64,000 nt of DNA, taken from the NCBI RefSeq assembly GCF_020075495.1, contig NZ_JABYQT010000001.1:434001-498000 (forward strand), read 5' to 3'. Both the position numbers and the translations under genes were made by a program. Position 1 is the first letter of the stretch. Every line of letters begins with the position of its first letter. Of this stretch, positions 48,483-58,732 are shown piece by piece. This DNA comes from Vreelandella aquamarina (GTDB lineage: Bacteria > Pseudomonadota > Gammaproteobacteria > Pseudomonadales > Halomonadaceae). Below the pieces are notes generated by a model, which saw only the letters and a program-made list of their open reading frames with translations, did no database searches and had not been told where the DNA came from.

Positions 48483-48627
48483 GCTCGCCCGCTCAATCTT
48501 GCAACAAGCGTGAAAGTCGCGCCGCGGGTGAAACCCCGCGGCGCGTTTCGCGTCTGAAGGACCACACGGATGTCGTTGACGATCCTCAGTTATTATTTCG
48601 GGCAATGTTATGCCTAGGGAGAACACA

Positions 48628-49278
48628 ATGCGCGATACGCAAACTCTGCTTTCTTCACCCTTGACCCTGGCGGCAACGGCGCTTGGCCTGACCTTTGCCA
48701 CCCCTGCACTGGCCAACGATGCCGCCGAGCGCCTGACCGAGCGCCTCGAGCCGCTGGAGAGCTACCAGGCGTCGTTCGAGCAGAAGATTCTCGATGGCAG
48801 CGGTGAGCGTCTGCAAAGCGCCACTGGCGAAATGTGGCTTTCGCGCCCTGGTATGCTGCGTTGGGAAGTCGAGGCGCCTTACTCCCAGATCGTGGTGTCC
48901 GACGGCAGCGATGTCTATCTGTATGACCCGGACCTCGAGCAGGTGACCGTGCAGCCCATGGATGACCGCGTTACCCATACGCCTGCGCTGCTGCTGTCCG
49001 GCAATATCGGTGAGCTGACCAGCAACTATGACGTGGTGTACGAGCAGGAAAGCGGGGAGGACGTGTTTACCCTGATCCCGAGCTCTGCCGATACCCTGTT
49101 CGAAGAGCTGAGCATGGTGTTCGACAACGATACCCTGACCCAGCTGTGGATGATGGACAGCACCGGCCAGCGCACGCTGATCACCTTCAGTGGTATTACC
49201 CAGAACGGCTCGATCGACCGTAGCCTGTTCAACTTCGATATCCCGGAAGGGGCCGACGTCATCCGTGAAGAGTTCTAG
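48628..49278 (+). CDS. lolA: outer-membrane lipoprotein carrier protein LolA
   Basis: 216 residues from ATG 48628, with GGGAG 6-7 nt upstream; an ATG six codons earlier overlaps that site. A signal peptide (LTLAATALGLTFATPALA, cut before NDAAERL) sends it to the periplasm. LESYQASFEQKIL, then SRPGMLRWEVEAPYSQIVVSDG, and the later SGITQNGSIDRSLFNFDIPEGADVI match LolA, which shuttles lipoproteins from LolCDE to LolB. It follows ftsK, the conserved ftsK-lolA-rarA order, although rarA is on the opposite strand here. Confidence 0.95.
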   Translation: MRDTQTLLSSPLTLAATALGLTFATPALANDAAERLTERLEPLESYQASFEQKILDGSGERLQSATGEMWLSRPGMLRWEVEAPYSQIVVSDGSDVYLYDPDLEQVTVQPMDDRVTHTPALLLSGNIGELTSNYDVVYEQESGEDVFTLIPSSADTLFEELSMVFDNDTLTQLWMMDSTGQRTLITFSGITQNGSIDRSLFNFDIPEGADVIREEF

Positions 49279-49325
49279 TAGCGAGCCGTCGATACCGAGT
49301 GGTCGAGCCCGCTCGATGTCATGAC

Positions 49326-49351
49326 GATCAGGCGCCCTAGGGCGCCTGATC
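49326..49351. terminator. 26-bp perfect palindrome at the convergent lolA/rarA ends
   Basis: Arms GATCAGGCGCCCT / AGGGCGCCTGATC are fully complementary around the centre. The last four rarA codons and its stop lie inside it. There is no T-tract on either strand, so its role as a shared terminator is plausible but unproven. Confidence 0.5.
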
Positions 49352-50668
49352 TGCTTGCTGGTCACGGTTTTCCCGCCACGCCATTATTTCCGCAAAGCGT
49401 TTCTCCTGACCTATCTGGCTGGGCTCGAAAAAGCGTGCCTTGGGCAGCTCTTGCGGCCAGCAATCGTGAGCGCTGCCAGCGGGATAGCCGTCTGGCTCCT
49501 TGTGGGCGTAGCGGTAGCCCTCGCCGTGGCCCAGCTGCTCCATCAGTTTGGTGGGGGCGTTGCGCAGGTAAGTGGGCACCTCTACCTGGGGTTGCTCACG
49601 GACGTACTGCTTGGCGGCACTCCAGGCGCGCTCTATCCGGTTGCTCTTGGGCGCCACGGCCAGATGAATGGCCGCATGGGCAATCGCTCGCTGGCCTTCA
49701 TAGTCGCCCAGGCGCAGGTAAGCATCCCAGGCGGCAATCACCAGGGGCAGGGCACGCGGGTCGGCATTGCCGACATCTTCCGAGGCAATCGCGGTCAAGC
49801 GGCGCACCACGTCCAGCGGGTCGCCACCACCCTGCATGAAGCGCGCCATGTAGAGGAGCGCTGCATCCGGGCGTGAAGAGCGGATGGACTTGTGGATGGC
49901 CGACAGCAGGTCGTAGTAAGCATCGCCCTGCTTGTCGAACGCACTGGCCTGGTGGCCGATGACATCACTCAGAATGCCAGCGTGCAGCACCTCACGGCCG
50001 TTCTCGGTTTTGGTAAAATCACACGCGGTTTCCAGCAAGCCCAGCGCTCGCCGCGCATCGCCGGCGCTTGCATGGGCAAGGGCCGTGAGTACCTCGTCTT
50101 CCACTTGAATATTGCGCTTGCCAAGGCCCTTCTGGGCATCATTCAGCGCTTGGCGCATGACGGTGATCAGTTCGTCTTCTGAAAGCGCCTTCAGTACATA
50201 CACCCGCGCCCGTGACAGCAAGGCGGAGTTGACCTCGAAGGAGGGGTTCTCCGTGGTGGCACCAATCAGGGTCAGCAGGCCGGATTCGACGTGGGGCAGC
50301 AGGGCATCCTGCTGGCTCTTGTTCAGGCGGTGAATCTCGTCAAGAAACAGAATCACCGGCGAGGTGTGCTGCTGGGCGCGCTCGACCACCGCGCGTATCT
50401 CCTTGACCCCCGCCATGACGGCGCTCAAGTGTTCAAGATGCGCGCGGGAGGCCTGGGCCAGCAGCTCGGCAAGCGTCGTCTTGCCCACCCCGGGCGGTCC
50501 CCACAGCAGCATCGAGCGGATTTGCCCCGCCTCCGCCATGCGCCGCAAGGGTTTGCCCGGCCCCATCAGCGCTTCCTGGCCAATGTAGTCATCGAGGGTT
50601 TGCGGACGCATCCGGTACGCCAGGGGAGCGTCGTCACCGGGTGTCCGCTGAGAGTCGAAAAGGTCCAT
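49337..50668 (-). CDS. rarA: replication-associated recombination protein A (RarA/MgsA)
   Basis: 443 residues from the ATG at 50668, with GGAAG 6 nt upstream, giving [22 protein letters not shown] as in the family. The AAA+ core has Walker [13 protein letters not shown], Walker [21 protein letters not shown] and sensor-1 [12 protein letters not shown]. The clamp-loader-like C-terminal domain includes [14 protein letters not shown]. RarA acts at stalled replication forks. The reading frame ends inside a palindrome shared with the lolA 3' region. Confidence 0.96.
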   Translation of the reverse strand: MDLFDSQRTPGDDAPLAYRMRPQTLDDYIGQEALMGPGKPLRRMAEAGQIRSMLLWGPPGVGKTTLAELLAQASRAHLEHLSAVMAGVKEIRAVVERAQQHTSPVILFLDEIHRLNKSQQDALLPHVESGLLTLIGATTENPSFEVNSALLSRARVYVLKALSEDELITVMRQALNDAQKGLGKRNIQVEDEVLTALAHASAGDARRALGLLETACDFTKTENGREVLHAGILSDVIGHQASAFDKQGDAYYDLLSAIHKSIRSSRPDAALLYMARFMQGGGDPLDVVRRLTAIASEDVGNADPRALPLVIAAWDAYLRLGDYEGQRAIAHAAIHLAVAPKSNRIERAWSAAKQYVREQPQVEVPTYLRNAPTKLMEQLGHGEGYRYAHKEPDGYPAGSAHDCWPQELPKARFFEPSQIGQEKRFAEIMAWRENRDQQADQAP

Positions 50669-50967
50669 GTAAACTTCCGTTGTAAATCGAGACGTTGAGC
50701 AACAAAGTAACCACAAGTGTGTATGGTAAACAGCGGATTGTCAGGCTACCTTTTGCATAGCCCTTGAAAAACGAGTCCTTGAAAAACCTTTAGTCGCAGC
50801 AATCCGCTAGACAGCGATAGTGGCTACGCAGCATTGCCGTGTCGTAAGCTGCACCATGGCGCCAGCGTTTTACATTCGGCATTTGTGTAGCGCTACCCTA
50901 CAAGACCGAGTGCCCCACCTTGCCCACGGGCAAAGCGGCCAGCATGAACCATAAAGGAGACGGCACG
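50669..50967. other. intergenic region between divergent rarA and hemerythrin-like gene
   Basis: About 300 bases without a gene. A direct repeat CCTTGAAAAAC occurs at 50762-50772 and 50777-50787 (15-base period). An AAAGGAG ribosome binding site at 50953-50959 serves the downstream gene. Nothing else stands out. Confidence 0.5.
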
Positions 50968-51513
50968 ATGTTGAACCAACTGCGTCTAGATCATGCCAAC
51001 ATGGCGCGAATGCTCCATGTACTGCAGCTGAAACAGAAAACCCTCGCCCAGGGTGAACGGCCCAATTTTCAACTGATGCGTGAAGTGGTGGATTACATCC
51101 TGGCCTACATGGAAGGCTTTGCCGCGCCGTTGGAGCGTATCTGTGTCGAGCGTCTGGAAAGCCGTGCCTCTGAACATCTGCCCTTGATGGAAAAGATGGC
51201 CAACGACTACCTGGAGCTTAAACCAAGGCTGCAACTACTGTCTGATAACATCGATACCATCTTGATGGATAACGTATTGCCGATGGACCGCTTTGCCGAG
51301 GATCTAAAGGATTATCTCGAAGCGCACCGGGCGTATCTTCGCCAGGAGCGCGAAGGCCTCTTCCCGCTGATCGATGAGCACTTCAGCCAGCAGGACATGC
51401 AGGAGCTTCTGCAGGCGCTGCCCGAAGGTGCCGAACAGGAGCTCGAGCGCCTGCAACTTGCCTATCCCGAACTCTACGCCGAACTGCGCGGGGCGGAAGT
51501 GCCCGCAGTTTAA
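50968..51513 (+). CDS. hemerythrin-HHE-fold protein with a degenerate metal site
   Basis: 181 residues from ATG 50968, with AAAGGAG 8 nt upstream. The four-helix bundle matches the HHE domain: His9 in LRLDHANMARML, His70 in SEHLPLM, and His120 with Glu127/Glu129 in the AHRAYLRQEREGLFPLIDEH motif. The second-helix motif, normally F-HH-P-x-E, reads F51-A52-A53-P54-L55-E56, so both histidine ligands are replaced by alanine while the flanking F, P and E remain. A standard di-iron oxygen- or NO-binding site is therefore unlikely. It is followed by murI after 111 nt. Function is unknown. Confidence 0.75.
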   Translation: MLNQLRLDHANMARMLHVLQLKQKTLAQGERPNFQLMREVVDYILAYMEGFAAPLERICVERLESRASEHLPLMEKMANDYLELKPRLQLLSDNIDTILMDNVLPMDRFAEDLKDYLEAHRAYLRQEREGLFPLIDEHFSQQDMQELLQALPEGAEQELERLQLAYPELYAELRGAEVPAV

Positions 51514-51624
51514 CCCTGCCGCTTCCTTCAGCGTTGAGCGGGGCGTGTTAAACTGGCGCTCCGCTGTGTAATGCCTGAAGGAGGCGCAGGTGCACTTGAC
51601 CAAGCATAAGGCGAAGGGGCGTTG

Positions 51625-52413
51625 ATGGCAGGCCCCGTGCTGATTTTCGATTCCGGCGTGGGCGGGCTCTCCGTGGCCTGCTCGCTGCGCCGCCACTACC
51701 CTGATACCGCCATGTGCTACGCCTGCGACAACGCATGGATGCCTTACGGTCTGCGCGACGATGTGACGCTTTCTGCGCGTATCGTAACGGTGTGCCAGGC
51801 TGCCGTTGCCGCCTGTGAGCCAAGCGTGCTGGTGGTAGCCTGCAATACCGCCAGCACGCTGGCGCTCGACAGCCTGCGCGATGCGCTGAGCATTCCCGTG
51901 GTGGGCACGGTGCCAGCCATCAAGCCCGCCGCTGCCATCAGCCAGACGCGCCATATCGGCCTGCTGGCCACGCGTGCCACGGTAGGTCGGCCCTATACGC
52001 AGACGCTGATCGAGAACTTCGCAGGCGATTGTCGTATCACTCGCGTGGCCGCCGATGCCCTGGTGCTGGAAGCTGAAGCACTGCTGGGCGGCAAGGCGCC
52101 GGACAGCTCACGCATTCGCGACGCCCTTGCACCCCTTTGGGAACTACCCGGCGGCGCGCCGTTGGTCGATACCGTCGTGCTCGGCTGCACGCATTTTCCG
52201 CTGTTGAAACCCTGGCTTGAAGCCCACGCCCCCGTACCCATCAACTGGGTAGATTCCGGCGACGCCATTGCCCGACGCGTCGGGCAGGTTGCCCCGGCGC
52301 TCACAAGCGGCTCGGACGGGCGTTTTTTCACTACCGCCGAGGCCGACGCGCTTCATGCAGGGTTTGCCCGTTACGGTTTCCACACGCCGGCGTTCATACT
52401 TCGCAGTCGCTAG
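51625..52413 (+). CDS. murI: glutamate racemase
   Basis: 262 residues from ATG 51625, with AAGGGG upstream; an adjacent TTG is also in frame. The two catalytic cysteines are Cys73 in VVACNTAS and Cys188 in VVLGCTHFPLL, and the N-terminus has the substrate motif FDSGVGGLSV. The enzyme makes D-glutamate for peptidoglycan precursors in the cytoplasm. It lies between a hemerythrin-like gene and trmA, all on the plus strand; trmA starts 57 nt later, so they may share a transcript. Confidence 0.95.
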   Translation: MAGPVLIFDSGVGGLSVACSLRRHYPDTAMCYACDNAWMPYGLRDDVTLSARIVTVCQAAVAACEPSVLVVACNTASTLALDSLRDALSIPVVGTVPAIKPAAAISQTRHIGLLATRATVGRPYTQTLIENFAGDCRITRVAADALVLEAEALLGGKAPDSSRIRDALAPLWELPGGAPLVDTVVLGCTHFPLLKPWLEAHAPVPINWVDSGDAIARRVGQVAPALTSGSDGRFFTTAEADALHAGFARYGFHTPAFILRSR

Positions 52414-52470
52414 GCGTCGGCCTGGCGTCACCCATTTCATCTCTGATACCGATATTGAATAGGAGCCGAC

Positions 52471-53574
52471 GTGGCTATCCCCGATATACAACCCGAGCGC
52501 TATGCCGAGCAGCTGGCCGAGAAGCGTGCCTATCTGGAAAGCACCTTTGCGCCGTTCAACCCGCCTGCGCTTGAAGTGTTCGAGTCCCCGGCGAGCCACT
52601 ATCGCCAGCGCTGCGAGTTTCGTATCTGGCATGAAGGCGACGACCTTTTTTACGCCATGTTCGAGGTCGACCCGGCCAATCCCAAGGAGAAGCGGGTCGT
52701 GCGCCTGGACCAGTTCGCCGTGGCCAGCGAGTCGATCAATGCGCTGATGCCGCGCCTGCGCGAGGCCTTTCTGGCAAGCGATGAGCTGCGCCGCCGGCTG
52801 TTTCAGGTCGAGTTCCTGACCACGCTCTCCGGCGAGGCCCTGGTCACATTGATCTACCACCGCCCGCTGGGAGACGCGTGGGAGCAGGAAGCCCGCGCGC
52901 TGGAAGCGGAGCTTGGCATCATGATCATTGGCCGCTCGCGCAAGCAGCGCCTGGTGCTGACCCGTGACCACGTATGGGAGCAGCTCACGGTGGATGGCCG
53001 TACGCTTCATTACCAGCAGGTGGAAAACAGCTTCACCCAGCCCAACGCACACATCTGTCAGAAGATGCTCGCCTGGGCGCGGGAAGTCACGGCAAACCGC
53101 CAGAACGAAGATCTGGTCGAGCTCTACTGCGGCAACGGCAACTTCACCATTGCCCTGGCGGACAACTTTCGCCGCGTGCTGGCAACGGAAATATCGCGCA
53201 CCTCGGTGGCCAGTGCCAATGTGAACCTGGAAGCCAACAAGGTGACCAACGCCCACGTTGCGCGGATGTCTGCCGAGGAGTTTGCCCTGGCGCTCAAGGG
53301 CGAGAAGAGCGGGCGGCGCGTGGCGGAAATGGCGCTGGAGGATTATCGCTTCTCCACCGTGCTGGTGGACCCGCCGCGCGCTGGGCTCGACGAGCAGAGC
53401 TGCCGTCAGATCAGCGAATATGACCAGATCGTCTATATTTCATGCAACCCGGCAACGCTTGCCGACAACCTGAAGGTGCTTGGCAAGACGCACCAGATCG
53501 AGCGCTTTGCGCTATTTGACCAGTTCCCGTTCACCAACCATTGTGAATGTGGCGTATGGCTCACGCGGCGCTGA
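52471..53574 (+). CDS. trmA: tRNA (uracil-5-)-methyltransferase TrmA
   Basis: 367 residues (E. coli 366), starting at GTG with AGGAG upstream. The SAM-binding motif is LVELYCGNGNFTIALA, the catalytic Cys lies in VYISCNPATLADNL, and the conserved C-terminal glutamate is in HCECGVWLTRR. The N-terminus YAEQLAEKRAYLE matches TrmA rather than the iron-sulfur RlmC/RlmD enzymes. It forms ribothymidine at position 54 of tRNAs and acts as a tRNA chaperone. It follows murI on the same strand. Confidence 0.97.
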   Translation: MAIPDIQPERYAEQLAEKRAYLESTFAPFNPPALEVFESPASHYRQRCEFRIWHEGDDLFYAMFEVDPANPKEKRVVRLDQFAVASESINALMPRLREAFLASDELRRRLFQVEFLTTLSGEALVTLIYHRPLGDAWEQEARALEAELGIMIIGRSRKQRLVLTRDHVWEQLTVDGRTLHYQQVENSFTQPNAHICQKMLAWAREVTANRQNEDLVELYCGNGNFTIALADNFRRVLATEISRTSVASANVNLEANKVTNAHVARMSAEEFALALKGEKSGRRVAEMALEDYRFSTVLVDPPRAGLDEQSCRQISEYDQIVYISCNPATLADNLKVLGKTHQIERFALFDQFPFTNHCECGVWLTRR

Positions 53575-53741
53575 ATTGGTCAAGAGGGCGCATAATGCGA
53601 AAGTGGCATACTCCATGAGCAACATGCCAGATGAATAGAGTGACGGCCACGGGTAGCGTAAGCTGGTCGTCATGGTGGCCTAAAGGCCTATTGTCCCACG
53701 TATTTTTGGCCAGGTGTTGGCCCCGGCAGTCGAGGTGATGG

Positions 53742-56700
53742 ATGCATTACGTTGCGAGTGAAGAGAGTCGGCAAGACCTTTTGAAGCAGCTGTTCGAGCG
53801 CTTGGAAGCGCGGCTGGAGCCAGACCGGGCAACGGCCATCGAGGCGTTTGCACGACGCTTCTACGCCACTGTCCCGGTAGAGGATCTGGTCGATCGCCGT
53901 CTGGACGATCTCTACGGGGCGACCTTGTCCATCTGGCAGTTCCTGCAGCACCACGATGCCCAGCGCCCGAAGGTGCGCGTCTTCAACCCGGATTTCGAGG
54001 AGCACGGCTGGCAGTCCACCCACACGTTCGTCGCCGTGCTGCACGAAGACATGCCGTTTCTGGTCGACTCGGTGCGCATCGAACTCAACCGCCGTGGCCT
54101 GACCGTCCACGCGATCCAGAACTCGGTATTTGCCGTCGAGCGTAACGAGCAGCACCAGCTGAAGGTGCTGGCCTCGCCGCGCGACGCCGATGCGCCGGAC
54201 GCACGCGAGTCGCTGATCGTGATCGAGGTCGACCGGCATACCGACCCGGAAGCGCTTGCCAATATCGAGAAGAAGCTGCATCAGGTGCTGCGCGATGTGC
54301 GCACTGCGGTGGACGATTACGATGCCATCTGCGGGCAGATCACCTCGGCCATCCAGGAACTCGAAAAGAACTGCCCGCCGCAGATCGACCCGGATGACCA
54401 CGAAGAGGCGATCGCGTTTCTCGAGTGGCTGGTCAAGGACAATTTCACCTTCCTGGGCTATGACGAGTACCTGCTGGAAGGCAACGAGCTGCAGCGCGAC
54501 CCCAACAGCCTGCTGGGCGTATTCCGCCTTGACGACCCGCGCTACGACGAGCGCATCCGCACCGAGGAGGGCATCAACGAGCACGGCGACTACGAGCTGG
54601 TGCCCCAGCTGCTCTCGTTTGCCAAGAGCGCCCACCACTCGCGCGTGCACCGCCCGACCTACCCGGACTACATTACCGTTGACCGCTACGACGACGACGG
54701 CAACGTGATCGGCGAGCGCCGCTTCTTCGGCCTGTTCACCTCCACGGTGTACAACGAGTCGCCGCGCAATATCCCGATGCTGCGGCGCAAGCTCAAGGCA
54801 ATCATGGATATCGCCGGGTTCAACCCCCAGGGCCACAATGGCAAGCAACTGCTGCAGGTGCTGGAAGTCTATCCGCGCGATGACCTGTTTCAGATCAGCA
54901 CCGATTCACTGGCTCACACGGCGCTGGGTATTCTCGACATTCGCGAACGCCGTCAGGTGCGCCTGTTCATTCGTGCCGATGTCAGCGGCAAGTTCTACTC
55001 GTGCCTGGTGTTCGTGCCGCGCGACGTGTTCTCGACCGACCTGCGCCAGCGCATTCAGAATCTGCTGTGCGAAGAGCTGGATGCCCACTTCGGTGACTTC
55101 AACACCTATCTCTCCGAGTCGGTGCTTGCGCGTATCCAGCTGATTCTGCGCTTCAACGGCGATGCGCCCAGCCAGTTCGATCTCAAGCGTCTGGAAAGCA
55201 AGGTGGCGCGTCTGGCGCGCAGCTGGCGTGACGAGCTGATGGCCGCGATGATCGAAGGCTTTGGCGAAGAGCGCGCCAACCACAAGATGGAGCAGTTCCA
55301 GGACGCCTTCTCCGCCAGCTACCGCGAAGAGTTCACCGCGCGTACTGCGGTGTTCGACGTGCAGCATCTGCTGGCCCTGGACGAAGGCGACGACCTGTCG
55401 CTGTCGCTCTACCGGCCGCTCGAAGAGCAGGGCAGTGGCGTCAACCTCAAGCTTTATCATCGCGCCGCACAGATTCCGCTTTCCGATGTGCTGCCCATGA
55501 TGGAAAACCTGGGGCTGCGGGTCATCGGCGAGCACCCCTACGAGATCAACGCCCACCATCAGCGCTACTGGATTCATGACTTCGAGCTTGAGCATGGCAA
55601 CAAGGATGTCAGCTTGGGCGAGATGCGCGACACCTTCGGTGAAGCCTTCAAGCGGATCTGGGCGGGCGAGGCGGACAATGACGCCTTCAACCGGCTGATC
55701 ATTGCCGCCGGGCTCGACTGGCGCGAAGTGGCCATGCTGCGCGGCTACGCCCGCTACCTGAAGCAGATCCGCTTTGGCATGTCTCAGGACTACATTGCCG
55801 CGACGCTGGCCAACTACCCGGCCATCACCCAAGAGCTGGTGGAGATGTTCCGCCTGCGCTTTGACCCGGCGCTCGAGACCCATGACACCGACGAATGCGT
55901 GGCGCGGATCAACGAGCACCTGGAGGGCGTTGCCAGCCTGAACGACGACCAGCTGCTGCGCCGCTTCGTGGAACTGATCCAGGCCACGCTGCGTACCAAC
56001 TACTACCAGCGCGCTGACGGCGGCCGCTTCAAGGATTACATCGCCTTCAAGCTCGAGCCCTCCAAGGTCACCGGCATGCCCAAGCCGCGGCCCATGTTCG
56101 AGATTTTCGTCTGCTCGCCCAGGGTGGAAGGCGTTCACCTGCGTGGTGGCAAGGTCGCGCGCGGTGGTTTGCGCTGGTCTGACCGTCACGAGGATTTCCG
56201 CACCGAAGTGCTGGGGCTGGTCAAGGCGCAGCAAGTCAAGAATGCGGTCATCGTACCGGTAGGCGCCAAGGGCGGTTTCGTCTGCAAGCGCATGCCGGAA
56301 AACGCCGACCGCGAAACGCAGCAGAAAGAAGGCATTGCCTGCTATCAGATCTTTATTCGTGCGCTTCTGGACGTCACCGATAATCTGGATGGCAGCCGCA
56401 TCGTGCCGCCGGAAAACGTGGTACGCCACGATGAGGACGACGCCTATCTGGTCGTCGCCGCCGACAAGGGCACGGCCACCTTCTCGGATATCGCCAACGA
56501 GATCTCCATCGAGTACGGCCATTGGCTGGGCGATGCGTTTGCCTCCGGCGGGGCCAACGGCTACGACCACAAGAAGATGGGCATCACCGCCCGAGGCGCC
56601 TGGCAGTCGGTCAAGCGCCACTTCAAGAACCTGGGCGTGGATACCCAGGAAGATCTGTTCAGCGTGGTGGGCATTGGCGACATGGCCGGCGACGTATTTG

Positions 56701-58565
56701 GCAACGGCATGCTGCTCTCCGACAAGATCCAGTTGGTCGGCGCGTTCAACCACCTGCACATTTTTGTCGACCCGAACCCCGATGCCGAGGCGGCCTTTGC
56801 CGAGCGCAAGCGCCTGTTCGATCTGCCGCGCTCGAGCTGGGAAGACTACAGCCGCGAGCTGATCTCCCAGGGCGGCGGTATCTTCAGCCGTAGCGCCAAG
56901 TCGATCACGATCACACCGGAGATGCAGCAGGTGTTTGGCATCGCCGAGGAGCGACTTTCGCCCAATGAACTGATTCGCGCCATGCTCCAATCCAGGGTGG
57001 ATCTGATCTGGAACGGCGGCATCGGCACCTACGTGAAGAGCACCGAAGAAACCGATGCCGATGTAGGCGACAAGGCCAATGACGCCCTGCGCATCAACGG
57101 CGCCGACCTCAACTGCCGCGTGGTGGGCGAGGGCGGCAACCTCGGCCTGACCCAGCGTGGGCGAATGGAAGCTGCTGCCAAGGGTGTGCGGGTGTACACC
57201 GATTTCATCGATAACGCCGGGGGCGTGAACTGCTCCGACCACGAGGTCAATATCAAGATATTGATCGATGACGTGGTCAAGCGTGGCGACATGACCGAAA
57301 AGCAGCGCAACGACCTGCTGGCGGAAATGACCGATGAAGTCGCTGATCTGGTCATTCTGGACAACTACCGGCAGGCCCAGGCGCTGGATCTCTCGGAAAC
57401 GCTTTCCCATCAGGGCATCGGCCCTTTCCGTCGCTTTATCAGCGAGCTGGAGTCTGCCGGTCAGATTGATCGTGAGCTCGAATTCCTGCCTTCCGATGAA
57501 GCGTTGAAGGAGCGGGCGAGCAACCAGCAGGGCATGCGCCTGCCGGAACTTTCGGTGCTGATCTCTTATGCCAAGAGCACGCTGAAGGGCGATTTGATCA
57601 ATTCTGACGTGCCCGATGATACCTACGTTCACCGTCATCTCGAGCGGCTGTTCCCGTCGGTGCTGACCGAACGCTACCAGGCCGAGATGTACGAGCACCG
57701 CTTGAAGCGTGAAATCGTGGCCACCCAGGTGGCCAACGATCTGGTCGATCACATGGGCATCGTGTTCGTGCGCCGGCTGATGGACTCCACCGGGGTGGGG
57801 CGGGCCGACATTGCGCGCAACTACGTGATTGCCCGCGACAGCTTCGATCTGCCCACGCTCTGGGCACAGATCGAGGCGCTGGACAATCAGGTGGCAAGCG
57901 ACGTGCAGCACACCATGATGCTGGACCTGATGCGCCTGATTCGCCGGGCCACACGCTGGTTCCTGCGCCAGCACCTCAATCTCTCTACTCAGGATACCAT
58001 CGAGTACTTCGCGCCGCGCCTGGCGCAACTGCAAGAAGAGATTGGTGAGCTGTTGAGCGGCGAAGAGCTCGAGGCCTGGCGCCAGCGTCGCGACGAGCTT
58101 CAGGCCGCCGGCGTACCCGATGCCCTGGCCTCGGCGGTGGCGGCCGCGCCCAGCCTCTATGCAGGGCTTGGCGTTATCCAGACCGCGCGGGTCACCAACG
58201 AGAAGCCCCAGCGGGTCGCCGACGTGTACTACGAAATCGGCAGCCGCCTGGAGCTTCCCTGGATGATTCAGCAGGTCACCCAGCTCGAAGTGCGCGATGC
58301 CTGGCAGGTGCAGGCGCGGGAAGCCTTCCGCGATGATATCGACCGCCAGCAACTGGCGCTGACCACCAGCGTGCTGAAAGTTGAGGCCGGCAGCCGCGAT
58401 ACCCAGGAGCTGGTGGATCAGTGGCTGGAGCAGCACGCTCACCTGCACCAGCGCTGGTGCCGCCTGATCGACGAGGTGCGCGGTGGCAGTGAAGGCGGGT
58501 TTGCGCTGTTCGCCGTTGCCGTACGCGAGCTGGTCGATCTGGCCGAGAGCGACAGCGAAACCTGA
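53742..58565 (+). CDS. gdhB: NAD-specific glutamate dehydrogenase, large (about 180 kDa) type
   Basis: 1607 residues, the size of the GDH180 enzymes first described in Streptomyces and Pseudomonas. The N-terminal half holds ACT-like regulatory segments (for example NFTFLGYDEYLLEGNELQRD). The catalytic core is near residues 800-1150: KVARGGLRWSDRHEDFRTE and VPVGAKGGFVCK with substrate lysines, then VVGIGDMAGDVFGNGML for NAD. It deaminates glutamate to 2-oxoglutarate and ammonium, mainly catabolically. A 167-nt gap with a small hairpin (GGCCTaaAGGCC) separates it from trmA, and a strong terminator follows. Confidence 0.97.
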   Translation: MHYVASEESRQDLLKQLFERLEARLEPDRATAIEAFARRFYATVPVEDLVDRRLDDLYGATLSIWQFLQHHDAQRPKVRVFNPDFEEHGWQSTHTFVAVLHEDMPFLVDSVRIELNRRGLTVHAIQNSVFAVERNEQHQLKVLASPRDADAPDARESLIVIEVDRHTDPEALANIEKKLHQVLRDVRTAVDDYDAICGQITSAIQELEKNCPPQIDPDDHEEAIAFLEWLVKDNFTFLGYDEYLLEGNELQRDPNSLLGVFRLDDPRYDERIRTEEGINEHGDYELVPQLLSFAKSAHHSRVHRPTYPDYITVDRYDDDGNVIGERRFFGLFTSTVYNESPRNIPMLRRKLKAIMDIAGFNPQGHNGKQLLQVLEVYPRDDLFQISTDSLAHTALGILDIRERRQVRLFIRADVSGKFYSCLVFVPRDVFSTDLRQRIQNLLCEELDAHFGDFNTYLSESVLARIQLILRFNGDAPSQFDLKRLESKVARLARSWRDELMAAMIEGFGEERANHKMEQFQDAFSASYREEFTARTAVFDVQHLLALDEGDDLSLSLYRPLEEQGSGVNLKLYHRAAQIPLSDVLPMMENLGLRVIGEHPYEINAHHQRYWIHDFELEHGNKDVSLGEMRDTFGEAFKRIWAGEADNDAFNRLIIAAGLDWREVAMLRGYARYLKQIRFGMSQDYIAATLANYPAITQELVEMFRLRFDPALETHDTDECVARINEHLEGVASLNDDQLLRRFVELIQATLRTNYYQRADGGRFKDYIAFKLEPSKVTGMPKPRPMFEIFVCSPRVEGVHLRGGKVARGGLRWSDRHEDFRTEVLGLVKAQQVKNAVIVPVGAKGGFVCKRMPENADRETQQKEGIACYQIFIRALLDVTDNLDGSRIVPPENVVRHDEDDAYLVVAADKGTATFSDIANEISIEYGHWLGDAFASGGANGYDHKKMGITARGAWQSVKRHFKNLGVDTQEDLFSVVGIGDMAGDVFGNGMLLSDKIQLVGAFNHLHIFVDPNPDAEAAFAERKRLFDLPRSSWEDYSRELISQGGGIFSRSAKSITITPEMQQVFGIAEERLSPNELIRAMLQSRVDLIWNGGIGTYVKSTEETDADVGDKANDALRINGADLNCRVVGEGGNLGLTQRGRMEAAAKGVRVYTDFIDNAGGVNCSDHEVNIKILIDDVVKRGDMTEKQRNDLLAEMTDEVADLVILDNYRQAQALDLSETLSHQGIGPFRRFISELESAGQIDRELEFLPSDEALKERASNQQGMRLPELSVLISYAKSTLKGDLINSDVPDDTYVHRHLERLFPSVLTERYQAEMYEHRLKREIVATQVANDLVDHMGIVFVRRLMDSTGVGRADIARNYVIARDSFDLPTLWAQIEALDNQVASDVQHTMMLDLMRLIRRATRWFLRQHLNLSTQDTIEYFAPRLAQLQEEIGELLSGEELEAWRQRRDELQAAGVPDALASAVAAAPSLYAGLGVIQTARVTNEKPQRVADVYYEIGSRLELPWMIQQVTQLEVRDAWQVQAREAFRDDIDRQQLALTTSVLKVEAGSRDTQELVDQWLEQHAHLHQRWCRLIDEVRGGSEGGFALFAVAVRELVDLAESDSET

Positions 58566-58593
58566 CCTCGGGCCTGGCCCAGCACTTGATAGC

Positions 58594-58627
58594 ACCGCGC
58601 CTGGAGCCATCCAGGCGCGGTTTTTTT
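58594..58627 (+). terminator. rho-independent terminator after gdhB
   Basis: A 12-bp perfect stem (ACCGCGCCTGGA / TCCAGGCGCGGT) with a GCCA loop, followed by seven T residues. Confidence 0.95.
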
Positions 58628-58732
58628 ATGCCTGGCACACCGGATGGCCGGCGGGCGCAATGCGCTGAAGGAGGTGTTTGCGCTATACTCTGCGCCGCTC
58701 AGTCCTGCCCACCTTCAGGAGACACCTTGCTG

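Noticed and set aside
54906-58610. A 1234-codon open frame antisense to the glutamate dehydrogenase gene
   Set aside because: It mirrors the GC-rich codon pattern of the sense gene, has no recognisable domain and no ribosome binding site; long antisense frames are expected in high-GC genes.
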